NCBI GenBank assembly: GCA_964609625.1 | Contig: CAZSRS010000018.1 | Coordinates: forward strand, 1 to 64,000 | Origin: G963674665 sp964609625 | GTDB taxonomy: Bacteria; Desulfobacterota; Desulfovibrionia; Desulfovibrionales; Desulfovibrionaceae | Direction: 5' to 3' | DNA: 64,000 bases | Shown here: positions 7,921 through 16,079 of the stretch, one piece after another | Numbering within the stretch: position 1 is the first letter of the stretch | How the letters are laid out: each line of letters begins with the position of its first letter | Translations under genes and position numbers: made by a program | The notes under the pieces: generated by a model | Seen by the model: only the letters and a program-made list of their open reading frames with translations | Told to the model about the DNA's origin: nothing | Databases searched by the model: none

Positions 7921-9825
7921 ATGCCCCGTCTTGCACTTCTCATCATCTGCCTTTGCTGTATCTTTGTCCACGGATGCGCGCTCAAGAGTGAACCCGTGCC
8001 CGTGCACCACGACCCGAGCACCGAGGAGGTCGAGGTTGCCGAGCCCCTGGACGAGGAACTCACCGAGCCCTGGCCCGAGGTGGGCGACGTGGAACTCACC
8101 GAGGCCGAGCGCGCGGCCCTGGAAACCATGCTGGAAATCCCCTACCCCCTGAACGAGTACTCGGCCCACGTCATACAGCAGCAGTTCATCTTCCTGGTGC
8201 GCAAAGTACCGCGCACTGTCAGGCAATGGGTGGCGCGCTCGGGCCCCTATCTGGATTACATCAAGGAAGAGTTTCGCTCCCAGGGGTTGCCCATCGAACT
8301 CTCCTACATGCCCTTCATCGAATCCGGCTTCAATCCCCTGGCCTATTCCAGGGCCGGCGCCGCCGGCATCTGGCAGTTCATGGCCGAGACCGGACGCAGG
8401 CACGGACTACGCCGAGACATGTGGATCGACGAACGCCGCGACCCCATCAAGTCCACTCACGCCGCGGCGGAATACCTGAAAAAGCTCTACCAGATGCTGG
8501 GCGACTGGTCCCTGGTCATCACCGCCTACAATGCAGGAGAGGCCAAGGTCATGAAGGCCATGGAAACCTCGGGCGCCAAGGACTTCTTCGAGTTGATGCA
8601 GCGCAACCATACCCTTCCCTCCGTCGTGCGGATGCGAAACGAGACCCTGGAATTCGTGCCCAGGTTCCTGGCCGTTGCCAAGCTGGTGAACAACCTCGAA
8701 CGCCTGGGCTTCGACGAACCGAACGGGGACTTGGCGCCCAAGCTCGCGCGTATCGACGTGGGGCCAGGCATAAATCTCAAGGCCCTGGCCAAGGCCTGCG
8801 GCATGAGCTGGGACAACTTCAGCAAGCTCAACCCCGCCTTTCGCCGCAACGCCACCCCTCCGAACGGCGAGTTTCAGGCCATGGTCCCGGCGGACAAGGT
8901 GGCCGAGGTCAGGGAGTTCCTCTCCAAACCCCAGCCCAAGCTGGAGTACGACGATCTTGGCAAATACACCGTGCGTCAGGGCGACTCTTGGAGCCTCATC
9001 GCCAAACGCACCGGCTTTTCGGTACAAGTGCTCAAGGAAGCCAACAACACCACCTCCAACCAACTCCGTGTGGGGCAGGTCATCTTCGTGCCCATCAGCG
9101 CGGAGACACAGAAGTCGAAATCCCAGGCCAAGAAGGCCGTGGACATCCCGCCCGACGCCACCACCCACGTGGTCAAGCCCGGCGAGACCCTCTCGCACAT
9201 CGCCGACCGCACCCTGGTGCCGGTGTCGAAGCTGCTGGAAGCCAACAACCTCTCCTCGCCCAAGGCCCTGCGCGCGGGGCAGACCCTCGTCATCCCCAGG
9301 GACAAGGCCAAATCTCCGGAACCTGCCCTGGTGGCCGAGAAAACCGCGAAATCCACTGCCCGCAACACCGAACCTGCCCCCAGGAATCCAGGGGCAGACG
9401 CTGGAAAGACCACGTCCATAAGCATTGCTGGCGACTCCTATGTGGTCAAGCCCGGCGAGACCCTCTCACATATCGCCGACCGCACCCTGGTGCCGGTGTC
9501 GGAGCTGCTCGCGGCCAACAACCTCTCCTCGCCCAAGGCACTGCGCGCGGGGCAGACCCTCGTCATCCCCAGGGACAAGGCCAAGAAGCCCGCCGTGGCA
9601 AGCGCCCAGGCCTCGACCGCGAACCCGAAGGCTTCTCCAACGCCCTCCTCGACCGCCGAGGACACTGCCGGTCGAGAATTGGTGCGCTACCGCATCAAAA
9701 GCGGCGACTCCCTCTGGGTCGTGGCGCGGCGCTTCAATGTCAGCACCACGGACCTGATGCGTTGGAACGGTCTGGAAAAGAACGCGGTGCTGCGCCCCGG
9801 CGACGAGATCAAGCTCTACAAGTAG
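7921..9825 (+). CDS. mltD: Membrane-bound lytic murein transglycosylase D with four LysM domains
   Basis: A 634-residue lipoprotein: a hydrophobic signal with lipobox VHGC (Cys19). Residues about 95-270 form an SLT lytic transglycosylase domain with the catalytic Glu at 134 in YMPFIESGFNP and the family motifs GAAGIWQFM and ITAYNAGEAKV. It cleaves the MurNAc-GlcNAc bond of peptidoglycan to give 1,6-anhydro ends. Four LysM peptidoglycan-binding repeats follow near residues 345-390, 417-460, 508-551 and 590-634; the two middle ones are almost identical at DNA level. RBS TTGGAG precedes the ATG. A weak promoter (TTGCTT-17-TAGACA, 7872-7900) may serve it. Confidence 0.9.
   Translation: MPRLALLIICLCCIFVHGCALKSEPVPVHHDPSTEEVEVAEPLDEELTEPWPEVGDVELTEAERAALETMLEIPYPLNEYSAHVIQQQFIFLVRKVPRTVRQWVARSGPYLDYIKEEFRSQGLPIELSYMPFIESGFNPLAYSRAGAAGIWQFMAETGRRHGLRRDMWIDERRDPIKSTHAAAEYLKKLYQMLGDWSLVITAYNAGEAKVMKAMETSGAKDFFELMQRNHTLPSVVRMRNETLEFVPRFLAVAKLVNNLERLGFDEPNGDLAPKLARIDVGPGINLKALAKACGMSWDNFSKLNPAFRRNATPPNGEFQAMVPADKVAEVREFLSKPQPKLEYDDLGKYTVRQGDSWSLIAKRTGFSVQVLKEANNTTSNQLRVGQVIFVPISAETQKSKSQAKKAVDIPPDATTHVVKPGETLSHIADRTLVPVSKLLEANNLSSPKALRAGQTLVIPRDKAKSPEPALVAEKTAKSTARNTEPAPRNPGADAGKTTSISIAGDSYVVKPGETLSHIADRTLVPVSELLAANNLSSPKALRAGQTLVIPRDKAKKPAVASAQASTANPKASPTPSSTAEDTAGRELVRYRIKSGDSLWVVARRFNVSTTDLMRWNGLEKNAVLRPGDEIKLYK
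9169..9311 (+). repeat. LysM-coding direct repeat, copy 1
   Basis: About 143 bases that recur at 9442-9584, offset 273 bases, with only a few changes. It encodes one LysM unit plus the start of the following linker (VVKPGETLSHIADRTL...LVIPRDKAK). Near-identity at silent sites points to recent duplication or gene conversion inside mltD. Confidence 0.9.
9442..9584 (+). repeat. LysM-coding direct repeat, copy 2
   Basis: Second copy of the repeat at 9169-9311. The most notable amino acid changes are KLLEANN to ELLAANN in the middle of the LysM unit. The linkers on either side are not repeated. Confidence 0.9.
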
Positions 9826-9855
9826 CCGACGACCGAAACCGAAAGGCATAAGGTA

Positions 9856-9881
9856 ATGGGGACAATCAATTATGTACCCAT
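9856..9881. repeat. Imperfect palindrome in the mltD-DUF4870 gap
   Basis: ATGGGGACA and TGTACCCAT form a 9-bp stem with one mismatch around an AT-rich 8-base loop. Palindromes of this general form are seen as repeated extragenic elements in many bacteria; with only one copy seen here I cannot call it a family. The same bases begin a 37-codon open frame (9856-9969) without a convincing ribosome site. Confidence 0.35.
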
Positions 9882-9894
9882 GTCGGCAACGCCC

Positions 9895-9912
9895 TGGGGC
9901 GGATTCGCCCCA
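9895..9912 (+). terminator. Possible weak terminator hairpin after mltD
   Basis: TGGGGCG and CGCCCCA form a 7-bp stem with a GATT loop 70 bases after the mltD stop. There is no T-tract, so it may only pause or stabilise the transcript. Confidence 0.3.
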
Positions 9913-9984
9913 CACCTTGCACCCACCTTCGGAATGGTCTACTTCCTGATGAACATGACCAACCCGTGAAGCAAGGAGCGCCTC

Positions 9985-10425
9985 ATGCCTTCCCCCCCTC
10001 CTCCGCCAGGCGGCCCACGCGGCCGGGATGACGATTTTCGTTACGACCCCGGCGACACCCCCTCCTCCCCCTCCCGGCAGGTATTCGAGAACCGCGCCCG
10101 CACCTGGGGCATGCTCTGCCATCTCTCGGCGCTGTGCATGTACGTGGGCGTGCCCTTCGGAAACCTGGCCGGACCGTTGCTGGTCTGGCTGCTGAAGCGC
10201 AACGAGTTCCCCTACGTGGACGAGCAGGGCAAGGAGTCCCTGAACTTCCAGATCAGCATCTCGATCTATGGCATCCTGGCCGCGATCCTGCTCTTCGTGT
10301 TCATCGGCTTCATCCTGCTCTTCGCCCTGGCAGCCTTCCAACTGGTGATGGTCATCATCGCCGCGGTCAAGGCCAACGACGGCAACCCCATCCGCTACCC
10401 CCTGACCATCCGTTTCCTGAAGTAA
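9985..10425 (+). CDS. DUF4870 (Tic20-like) membrane protein
   Basis: A 146-residue protein. The first 35 residues are Pro/Gly rich and polar. Then come the DUF4870 features: W-G-MLCHLSALCMYVG-P, a first membrane segment through GPLLVWLLKR, the short conserved block FPYVDEQGKESLNFQIS, and two more membrane segments (about 85-130) ending in RYPLTIRFLK. The biochemical role of this family is unknown. AAGGAG lies 8 bases before the ATG. The gene ends just before a strong terminator shared with the converging ilvC. Confidence 0.8.
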   Translation: MPSPPPPPGGPRGRDDDFRYDPGDTPSSPSRQVFENRARTWGMLCHLSALCMYVGVPFGNLAGPLLVWLLKRNEFPYVDEQGKESLNFQISISIYGILAAILLFVFIGFILLFALAAFQLVMVIIAAVKANDGNPIRYPLTIRFLK

Positions 10426-10446
10426 AGCCTCCCACAAACATCGAAA

Positions 10447-10486
10447 CCGCGCCCCCAAGCCATCAATAGAAGGCTTGGGGGCGCGG
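10447..10486. terminator. Strong bidirectional terminator between the DUF4870 gene and ilvC
   Basis: A 15-bp perfect stem (CCGCGCCCCCAAGCC pairing with 10472-10486) with a 10-base loop. It is followed by CCTT on the plus strand and by TTTCGA on the minus strand. It lies between two converging genes and is well placed to end both. Confidence 0.7.
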
Positions 10487-10538
10487 CCTTATGTACATGT
10501 TCGGGCACTTGGCCCGGAAGACCTCTGCCGTGCTTCGG

Positions 10539-11528
10539 CTACTTCTTGAGCCAGGGCATCATCTCGCGCAGCCTGCCGCCCACCTGTTCCACCGGGTGCT
10601 CGGCCTGCAGGCGGCGGGAGGCCAAGAAGTGGGGCATGCCGGCCTTGTTTTCCAGGATGAACTCCCTGGCAAAGGAGCCGTTCTGGATCTCGCCGAGGAT
10701 CTTCTTCATCTCGGCGCGGGTCTCGTCGGTGATGACACGGGGGCCCCGGGTGTAGTCACCGTACTCGGCCGTGTCGCTGATGGAGGCGCGCATCTTGGCC
10801 ATACCGCCCTCGTAGATCAGGTCCACGATGAGCTTGACTTCGTGCAGGCACTCGAAATAGGCGATCTCCGGCTGGTAGCCCGCCGCCACCAGGGTCTCGT
10901 AGCCGGACTGGATCAGGGCGCAGAGCCCGCCGCAAAGCACCACTTGCTCCCCGAAGAGATCGGTCTCGGTCTCCTCGCGGAAGGTGGTCTCGATGACGCC
11001 GGAGCGGGCGCCGCCAATGCCCTTGGCATAGGCCAAGGCCGTGGCCAGGGCCTTGCCCGTGGCGTCCTGGTGCACGGCCACGAGGCAGGGCACGCCCCCG
11101 CCCTCAGTGTACACGCGGCGCACCAGGTGCCCCGGCCCCTTGGGCGCCACCATGACCACATCCACGTCCTTGGGGGGCACGATCTGATTGAAATGGATGT
11201 TGAAGCCGTGGGCGAAGAACAGGGTCTTGCCGGCGGTGAGGTTGGGGGCGATGGACTCGCGGTACACGGTCGCGGCGTGCTGGTCCGGGACCAGGATCAT
11301 GATGCAATCGGCCTTGGCCGCGGCGTCGGCGGCGCTCAAGGGCTCGAAGCCGTGCTCCCTGGCCAGTTCGTAGTTCTTGCCGCCGGGGCGCTGGCCGATG
11401 ACCACCGTGCACCCTGAATCGCGCAGGTTCTGGGCGTGGGCGTGCCCCTGGCTGCCGTAGCCGATGACCGCGATAGTCTTATCCCGCAACAGGCTCAGAT
11501 CCGCGTCCTGATCGTAGTAGGCTTTCAT
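10539..11528 (-). CDS. ilvC: Ketol-acid reductoisomerase (NADP+), class I
   Basis: A 329-residue enzyme from the ATG at 11528 (MKAYYDQDADLSLL), preceded by GGAG at 7 bases. It shows the Rossmann motif GYGSQGHAHAQNLRDSG near residue 22, FAHGFNIHF, DVVMVAPKGPGHLVRR, and the metal-binding helix region DLFGEQVVLCGG, ending in EMMPWLKK. It isomerises and reduces 2-acetolactate or 2-aceto-2-hydroxybutyrate in valine, leucine and isoleucine synthesis, with Mg2+ and NADPH. The length fits the short class I form. It is third in the ilvB-ilvN-ilvC operon, 115 bases after ilvN. Confidence 0.95.
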   Translation of the reverse strand: MKAYYDQDADLSLLRDKTIAVIGYGSQGHAHAQNLRDSGCTVVIGQRPGGKNYELAREHGFEPLSAADAAAKADCIMILVPDQHAATVYRESIAPNLTAGKTLFFAHGFNIHFNQIVPPKDVDVVMVAPKGPGHLVRRVYTEGGGVPCLVAVHQDATGKALATALAYAKGIGGARSGVIETTFREETETDLFGEQVVLCGGLCALIQSGYETLVAAGYQPEIAYFECLHEVKLIVDLIYEGGMAKMRASISDTAEYGDYTRGPRVITDETRAEMKKILGEIQNGSFAREFILENKAGMPHFLASRRLQAEHPVEQVGGRLREMMPWLKK

Positions 11529-11600
11529 GTTGTGCTCCAAAATCCGTTTATCCCGTCGCTGGGGCGAGGGGAGGTGTTCAGGAAGCAACCGCACCCCAGA

Positions 11601-11644
11601 GCCGGCGCAAGCCGGCGCGGTTGCGCTGGGCCGGATCGCCGGCC
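11601..11644 (-). other. Two GC-rich hairpins in the ilvN-ilvC gap
   Basis: GCCGGC-GCAA-GCCGGC (11601-11616) and GGCCGG-ATCG-CCGGCC (11629-11644) lie directly after the ilvN stop. Neither has a T-tract on the minus strand. They could stabilise the ilvBN part of the message or act as an internal processing or attenuation point; this is inference. Confidence 0.35.
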
Positions 11645-12132
11645 TAGCTCTCCATCTGCATGCTGCGCTTCATGGCCACGGTGCCGGTGCGGGCGATCTC
11701 CTTGATGCCGAAGCGTTGCAGCAGGTTGATCAGGGCGTTGATCTTGCCGAAATCCCCAGTGACTTCGATGGTCAGATCGTTGAGGCTCACGTCCACCACC
11801 TTGCAGCGGAAGATGTCCACGATGCGCAGGACCTCGGCGCGCTTGGCGCCCTCGGCATTGACCTTGATCAGCAACATCTCGCGTTGCACAGCCTGGACCT
11901 CGGTGAGGTCCACCACCTTGATCACCGTGACCAGCTTGCGCAGCTGCTTGACGATCTGCTCGATGATCTGGTCGTCGCCGTGGGTGGTGATGGTCATCAG
12001 GGAAACGTTCTCATCCAGGGTGGGCCCCACGTTGAGGGTCTCGATGTTGAAGCCACGGCCTGAAAACAGGCCAGAAATCCTGGAGAGCACGCCGGGTTCG
12101 TTTTCCACGAGAACGGAAAGCACATGTCGCAT
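11644..12132 (-). CDS. ilvN: Acetolactate synthase, small regulatory subunit
   Basis: A 162-residue protein beginning MRHVLSVLVENEPGVLSRISGLFSGRGFNIETLNVG, the typical N-terminal ACT domain of IlvN/IlvH, followed by the C-terminal regulatory domain (VDISLND-type block near 120). It binds the large subunit, raises its activity and confers feedback inhibition by valine. AGGAGG precedes the ATG; the gene lies 9 bases after ilvB, indicating translational coupling. Confidence 0.94.
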   Translation of the reverse strand: MRHVLSVLVENEPGVLSRISGLFSGRGFNIETLNVGPTLDENVSLMTITTHGDDQIIEQIVKQLRKLVTVIKVVDLTEVQAVQREMLLIKVNAEGAKRAEVLRIVDIFRCKVVDVSLNDLTIEVTGDFGKINALINLLQRFGIKEIARTGTVAMKRSMQMES

Positions 12133-12141
12133 GGCGGCCTC

Positions 12142-13881
12142 CTAAACCAGCAGCATTTCAGTGAGCGAGGCGCCGGCGGGCACCATCGGATAGACATTCT
12201 CCTCGCGGGTCACCCGCACGTCAACCACCACGGTCCGCGGCAGGGCAAAGGCCTCGCGCAGCACAGATTCCACCTGGTCCGCCTCGGTGACGCGGAAACC
12301 GGCCGCGCCGTATGCCTCGGCCAGCTTCACGAAGTCGGGCTGGGCGTCCATGCACGTGGCGCAGTAGTTCTTGTCGTAGAACAGCTCCTGCCACTGGCGC
12401 ACCATGCCCAGGTAGCCGTTGTTCAGGATCACGATCTTCACGGGCAGCTTGTTGCATACCGCGGTAATCATCTCCTGGATGTTCATCTGGATGGAGCCGT
12501 CGCCGGCCACGTCGATGACCAGCTTGTCCGGAAAGGCCATCTGGGCCCCGATGGCGGCCGGAAAGCCGTAGCCCATGGTGCCCAACCCTCCTGAGGTGAG
12601 CAGGGTGCGCGGGGTGTGGAAGTTGTAGAACTGGGCCGTCCACATCTGGTTCTGCCCCACCTCGGTGGCGATGATGGCCTCGCCCCTGGTCAGCTCGTAG
12701 ATCTTCTCCACCACGAACTGCGGCTTGATGCCGTTGCCCTCGGGCTTGCCATAGGCCAGGGGATGGGTGTCCATCCACTGCCGCACCTGATCCAGCCAGG
12801 CCTGGTGCATGGACTGCCAGTCCACGCCCTTGCAGTCCGTTTCCACTGCCTGGATGAGCATCTTCAGGGCCTCGCGGCAGTCTCCCACCACGGGCACATC
12901 CACGCGTACGTTTTTACGGATGGAGGTGGGGTCGATGTCCATGTGCACGATCTTGGCATGGGGCGCGAAGGTGGACAGCTTGCCCGTGACGCGGTCGTCG
13001 AAACGCGCGCCCACGGCGAGCATCAGGTCGCAATGATGCACGGCCATGTTCGCGGCATAGGTGCCGTGCATGCCGAGCATGCCCAGCCAATGGGGCTCGC
13101 AACCCGGGTATGCGCCCAGGCCCATGAGAGTGGCCGTCACCGGGATGCGCAGCTCGTTGGAAAGCTGGCGCAGTTCCGCATGGGCATTGGAGGAGATGAC
13201 ACCCCCGCCCACATAGAACAAGGGGCGCTCGGCCTGGCTGATGAGTTCGGCCGTCTTACGCAGCTGCTGCACGTGCGGCACGATGGTGGGATTGTAACTG
13301 CGCATGGCCACGTCGCTGTCGTCGGGGTAGGCAAACTCGATCTTGGCCTGCAAGACGTTCTTGGGCAGATCCACCACGATGGGGCCGGGCCTGCCGGTGC
13401 GCGCCAGGTAAAAGGCACGGCGGACGGTCAGGGCCAGCTTGTTCACATCCTTCACCAGATAATTGTGTTTGGTGCAGGGGCGGGAGATGCCCACCATGTC
13501 CACTTCCTGGAAGGCATCGTTGCCGATGAGCGGTGTGGGAACCTGGCCGGTGAAGACCACGATGGGGATGGAATCGCAGTAAGCCGTGGCAATGCCGGTG
13601 ATGGCGTTGGTGGCGCCGGGCCCGGAGGTGACCAGAGCCACGCCTACCTTGCCGGAGGCGCGCGCATAGCCGTCGGCCATGTGCACCGCGCCCTGCTCGT
13701 GGCGTACGAGAATGTGGCGTAGGGGGGACTGGGGTAGCGCGTCGTAGATGTCGATGACGGCGCCGCCGGGATATCCGAAGATCACGTCCACGCCCTCGCG
13801 CCTCAGGCACTCGAGCAGAATCTGCGCCCCGTTCAACACAAGGCCTTTTCCGGAATTTGCGTTGTTGGCTTGTGATTCCAC
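12142..13881 (-). CDS. ilvB: Acetolactate synthase, large catalytic subunit
   Basis: A 579-residue ThDP-dependent enzyme. I chose the GTG at 13881 because AGGAGG sits 7 bases upstream; the longer frame starting at 13905 contains that ribosome site within its coding part. Motifs: VIFGYPGGAVIDIYDAL with the ThDP-activating Glu in RHEQGAVHMADGYAR, VTSGPGATNAITGIATAYCDS, and the C-terminal ThDP/Mg site GDGSIQMNIQEM...NNGYLGMVRQWQ. It joins pyruvate with pyruvate or 2-oxobutyrate. First gene of ilvBNC; it follows a 391-base gap in which no clear leader peptide rich in Ile, Leu or Val was found. Confidence 0.94.
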   Translation of the reverse strand: MESQANNANSGKGLVLNGAQILLECLRREGVDVIFGYPGGAVIDIYDALPQSPLRHILVRHEQGAVHMADGYARASGKVGVALVTSGPGATNAITGIATAYCDSIPIVVFTGQVPTPLIGNDAFQEVDMVGISRPCTKHNYLVKDVNKLALTVRRAFYLARTGRPGPIVVDLPKNVLQAKIEFAYPDDSDVAMRSYNPTIVPHVQQLRKTAELISQAERPLFYVGGGVISSNAHAELRQLSNELRIPVTATLMGLGAYPGCEPHWLGMLGMHGTYAANMAVHHCDLMLAVGARFDDRVTGKLSTFAPHAKIVHMDIDPTSIRKNVRVDVPVVGDCREALKMLIQAVETDCKGVDWQSMHQAWLDQVRQWMDTHPLAYGKPEGNGIKPQFVVEKIYELTRGEAIIATEVGQNQMWTAQFYNFHTPRTLLTSGGLGTMGYGFPAAIGAQMAFPDKLVIDVAGDGSIQMNIQEMITAVCNKLPVKIVILNNGYLGMVRQWQELFYDKNYCATCMDAQPDFVKLAEAYGAAGFRVTEADQVESVLREAFALPRTVVVDVRVTREENVYPMVPAGASLTEMLLV

Positions 13882-14272
13882 CTGCACACCTCCTCGTCGA
13901 AACATCTTGTTCCGTGAGCATCATAATCGATGCGGCACGGGGTTGTGACGTGGTCCACGGTCCATGGCGTTTACACGCCGGGAAGCCGCAAGAATATGCC
14001 GGACCACCCTGTTACTACAGCCGTTGCCGATTCATTGGGGAATCCAATGGGTTGGGAGCAGTCGTCGGTCAGACAAGAAGAATGCGGGATCGTCGCTCAA
14101 GCGATGCCTGGCCTGGAACTCCTTGTCCCAATCCATAGGCATGCTCTTACTTCACGTTCACGGCAAAACGCAAGCCGGGTCATGTTGATGGGGGCACGTC
14201 GCACGCATCGCGTCAGGGCACAACGTCGTGCGACCTGACCCCATCCGTCTCATGCCACAGCTTCCCGGTGCC
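13882..14272. other. 391-base intergenic region upstream of ilvB
   Basis: No complete gene is supported here. On the minus strand there is a small hairpin (GGCGT-GTAA-ACGCC, 13967-13980) and a 34-codon frame (14136-14032, MDWDKEFQARHRLSDDPAFF...). The start of that frame resembles the first residues of some SAM-dependent methyltransferases, so it may be a gene remnant. No -35/-10 pair of good quality was found, though the ilvB promoter must lie in this stretch. Confidence 0.5.
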
Positions 14273-14503
14273 TCATTTCTGCTCTGCGGCGTATCTATCT
14301 AAAATCTTTTGCATCTTTGTCTTTCCTGACAGCTTCTTTTTCTTGATTTCCTTGACCACCCGCTCTTCACTGGGAGCCAGATAGGGTTTCTTCTCCAGTT
14401 TCTCCAACTGCTGCTCGTACAAGAGGTGCTCTTCCCACAATGTCTTGAGTTCCACATCGTTTTCTGAGTACTTCTCAATCATGGCGATCTCGTGTTGTTC
14501 CAT
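14273..14503 (-). CDS. DUF465 / YdcH-family small protein
   Basis: A 76-residue, highly charged alpha-helical protein (MEQHEIAMIEKYSENDVELKTLWEEH...). The pattern of a short helical hairpin with LYEQQLEKLEKKPYLAPSEERVVKEIKKKKLSGK-KMQKIL matches the DUF465 (YdcH) family, whose function is not known. The ATG at 14503 has AAGGAGAGG upstream. The C-terminal half is Lys-rich and could bind nucleic acid; that is only inference. Confidence 0.75.
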   Translation of the reverse strand: MEQHEIAMIEKYSENDVELKTLWEEHLLYEQQLEKLEKKPYLAPSEERVVKEIKKKKLSGKTKMQKILDRYAAEQK

Positions 14504-14548
14504 GTGGGCCTCTCCTTTTGTTGCAAGAAGGGTTGAGGGTGTCATGCC

Positions 14549-14866
14549 TCAGCGCGGCTCCATGCAGTGCCACGCCGGTTCTTGATCCGTTTCGATGACC
14601 AGTGTCTTGTTGCGGCTGGTCTGTCCGCTTTCCACGCGCACCTTGGCGGGCCTGAGCCCGAGAAGTTCGGCCACCAGGCGTTCCACGGCCCTGTTGGCCT
14701 TGTTGTCCACCGCGGGAGCCGAGACCTTCAGCTTCAGTCGGCCCTCGAACATGCCCACAGGCTCGGAATGCTTGGCTCCCGGCTGTACCCGCACGGACAA
14801 ACGCCAGCTGTTTTCCCCTGTTCGGGTTATGTATTCGGGATAGTTGTTCCGCAAACCTTGCCTCAT
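14549..14866 (-). CDS. DUF167 / YggU-family protein
   Basis: A 105-residue protein starting at the ATG at 14866. It carries the DUF167 signature: WRLSVRVQPGAKHSEPVG, LKLKVSAPAVDNKANRAVERLVAELLGLRPAKVRVESGQTSRNKTLVIE. Structures of the family show a small alpha/beta fold, but the function is unknown. It lies 17 bases after the YggT gene, an arrangement (yggT-yggU) found in many proteobacteria. No strong ribosome site, so translation is probably coupled to the upstream gene. Confidence 0.85.
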   Translation of the reverse strand: MRQGLRNNYPEYITRTGENSWRLSVRVQPGAKHSEPVGMFEGRLKLKVSAPAVDNKANRAVERLVAELLGLRPAKVRVESGQTSRNKTLVIETDQEPAWHCMEPR

Positions 14867-14883
14867 GCTCGCCGGGCAATGTG

Positions 14884-15195
14884 TTACATGTGGACGGGCA
14901 TGGTCCCGGCCATCTGGAACAGCGATTGGACCAGGAATATTTTCACGAACTGTATTACCAACAACACCACTATGGGGGAGAGATCCAACCCCCCGATCAT
15001 CACGAACGGCAACCAGCGTCGCACCCTGTCGAAAACAGGCTGGGTGAGCGTGCGCAGAATGCGGACGATGGGGTTGTACGGGTCCGGGTTGACCCAGGAC
15101 AACAGCGCGGAAATGATCACGATCCAGAAATACAACGTCAGGACCATGTCCAGCACCGAGGCGAGGGCCTGGAGTAAATTGGCGAATACAAACAT
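14884..15195 (-). CDS. YggT-family integral membrane protein
   Basis: A 103-residue protein with two hydrophobic segments (about 5-32 and 67-95) and the YggT motif WVNPDPYNPIVRILRTLTQPVFDRVRRWLP between them, followed by GGLDLSPIVVLLVIQF. The family is linked to osmotic adaptation and, in Gram-positive bacteria, to positioning of division proteins (YlmG); here the role is unproven. GAGGAGG lies just before the ATG. Forms a two-gene unit with the DUF167 gene. Confidence 0.85.
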   Translation of the reverse strand: MFVFANLLQALASVLDMVLTLYFWIVIISALLSWVNPDPYNPIVRILRTLTQPVFDRVRRWLPFVMIGGLDLSPIVVLLVIQFVKIFLVQSLFQMAGTMPVHM

Positions 15196-15362
15196 CTGTC
15201 CTCCTCGACATCGCCGCTCTTCTAGCCAGTGCGGAGGGGCGATCCGTGCCTGATATTGTTCATGGCTTCGGCGTACAAATCAAGTAAAAAAACGGGCCGT
15301 GTCCCAATCGCGCCGCCTGGCGCAACCACCTTGCGCGACTGCGGCATTTCATACCGTTTTTC

Positions 15363-16079
15363 TCAACTTCCATCAAAGGTCGGTCCCAGGCCCAGTCCCA
15401 GACCCATGCTCCAGAAATCGTTCACGTGCATCTCGGCCACCAGGGACGGGTTCCTGTAGGCCCAGAAAGGCACGCCCGCGGCCTGGGCCGTGCGGGCGTC
15501 CACCGTGGAATCCCCCAGAAAGACCACTTCATGCCGCGACAATCCCCAACGGTTCAAGATCACGTGCAGGCTTTCGGGGTGCGGCTTGGGCCTGTAATGC
15601 GTGGCTGTGACAATGGGTTCGAAGTAAAGGTCAAGCCCGAAACGGTCCGAAAGGCCGTCCATGGTCGTGGTTCGGTTGGTGCTGATACCCAGCCTGTAGC
15701 CCTTGCGCTTGAGCCGGTCGAGCAGCGGAAAGATTCCGGGTTCGGGACGCAGATGCGGCATGATGTCGCGAAAATAATTCACTCCCCGCCGGGCCGCGTC
15801 CACCTCGTGCCAGCGCTCGCTCGGCACGATGAAGGCCAGGGACTCCTTCACGGCGTGCGCATGAACAAAGGCTTCCTGCTCCGGCTTCATGGGAGGGAGT
15901 CCGAGCCGTTGCAGGATGGCGTTGTAGTATATGCGGTTGGACTCCATGGAGTCGAACAGCACGCCGTCGCAATCAAAGATCAGGCCCTTGAGGCCCTGGA
16001 AACAATCGGGATTGGTCAGTTCAGTCAACAGGGGCACGATGTCCTCCACATGCTGGGGTCTGAGGTGCTCAGGCCGCAT
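15363..16079 (-). CDS. HAD-superfamily hydrolase (phosphoglycolate-phosphatase-like)
   Basis: A 238-residue protein. HAD motif I is FDCDGVLFDS near residue 36-45 (nucleophile and acid Asp), motif II is GISTNRTTT, motif III the Lys in YRPKPHPESLHVIL, and motif IV FLGDSTVDARTAQAAG. These fit a subclass I phosphatase acting on a small phosphorylated metabolite; the substrate cannot be told. The ATG at 16079 overlaps the last 11 bases of the preceding gene, so the two are translationally coupled. The C-terminal end is unusually Gly/Leu rich (MGLGLGLGP). Confidence 0.8.
   Translation of the reverse strand: MRPEHLRPQHVEDIVPLLTELTNPDCFQGLKGLIFDCDGVLFDSMESNRIYYNAILQRLGLPPMKPEQEAFVHAHAVKESLAFIVPSERWHEVDAARRGVNYFRDIMPHLRPEPGIFPLLDRLKRKGYRLGISTNRTTTMDGLSDRFGLDLYFEPIVTATHYRPKPHPESLHVILNRWGLSRHEVVFLGDSTVDARTAQAAGVPFWAYRNPSLVAEMHVNDFWSMGLGLGLGPTFDGS

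Noticed and set aside
12616..13722. Long plus-strand open frame (368 residues) across ilvB
   Set aside because: It is the antisense of the well-supported ilvB gene, rich in His, Gly and Val as expected of a GC-rich shadow frame, and has no ribosome site.
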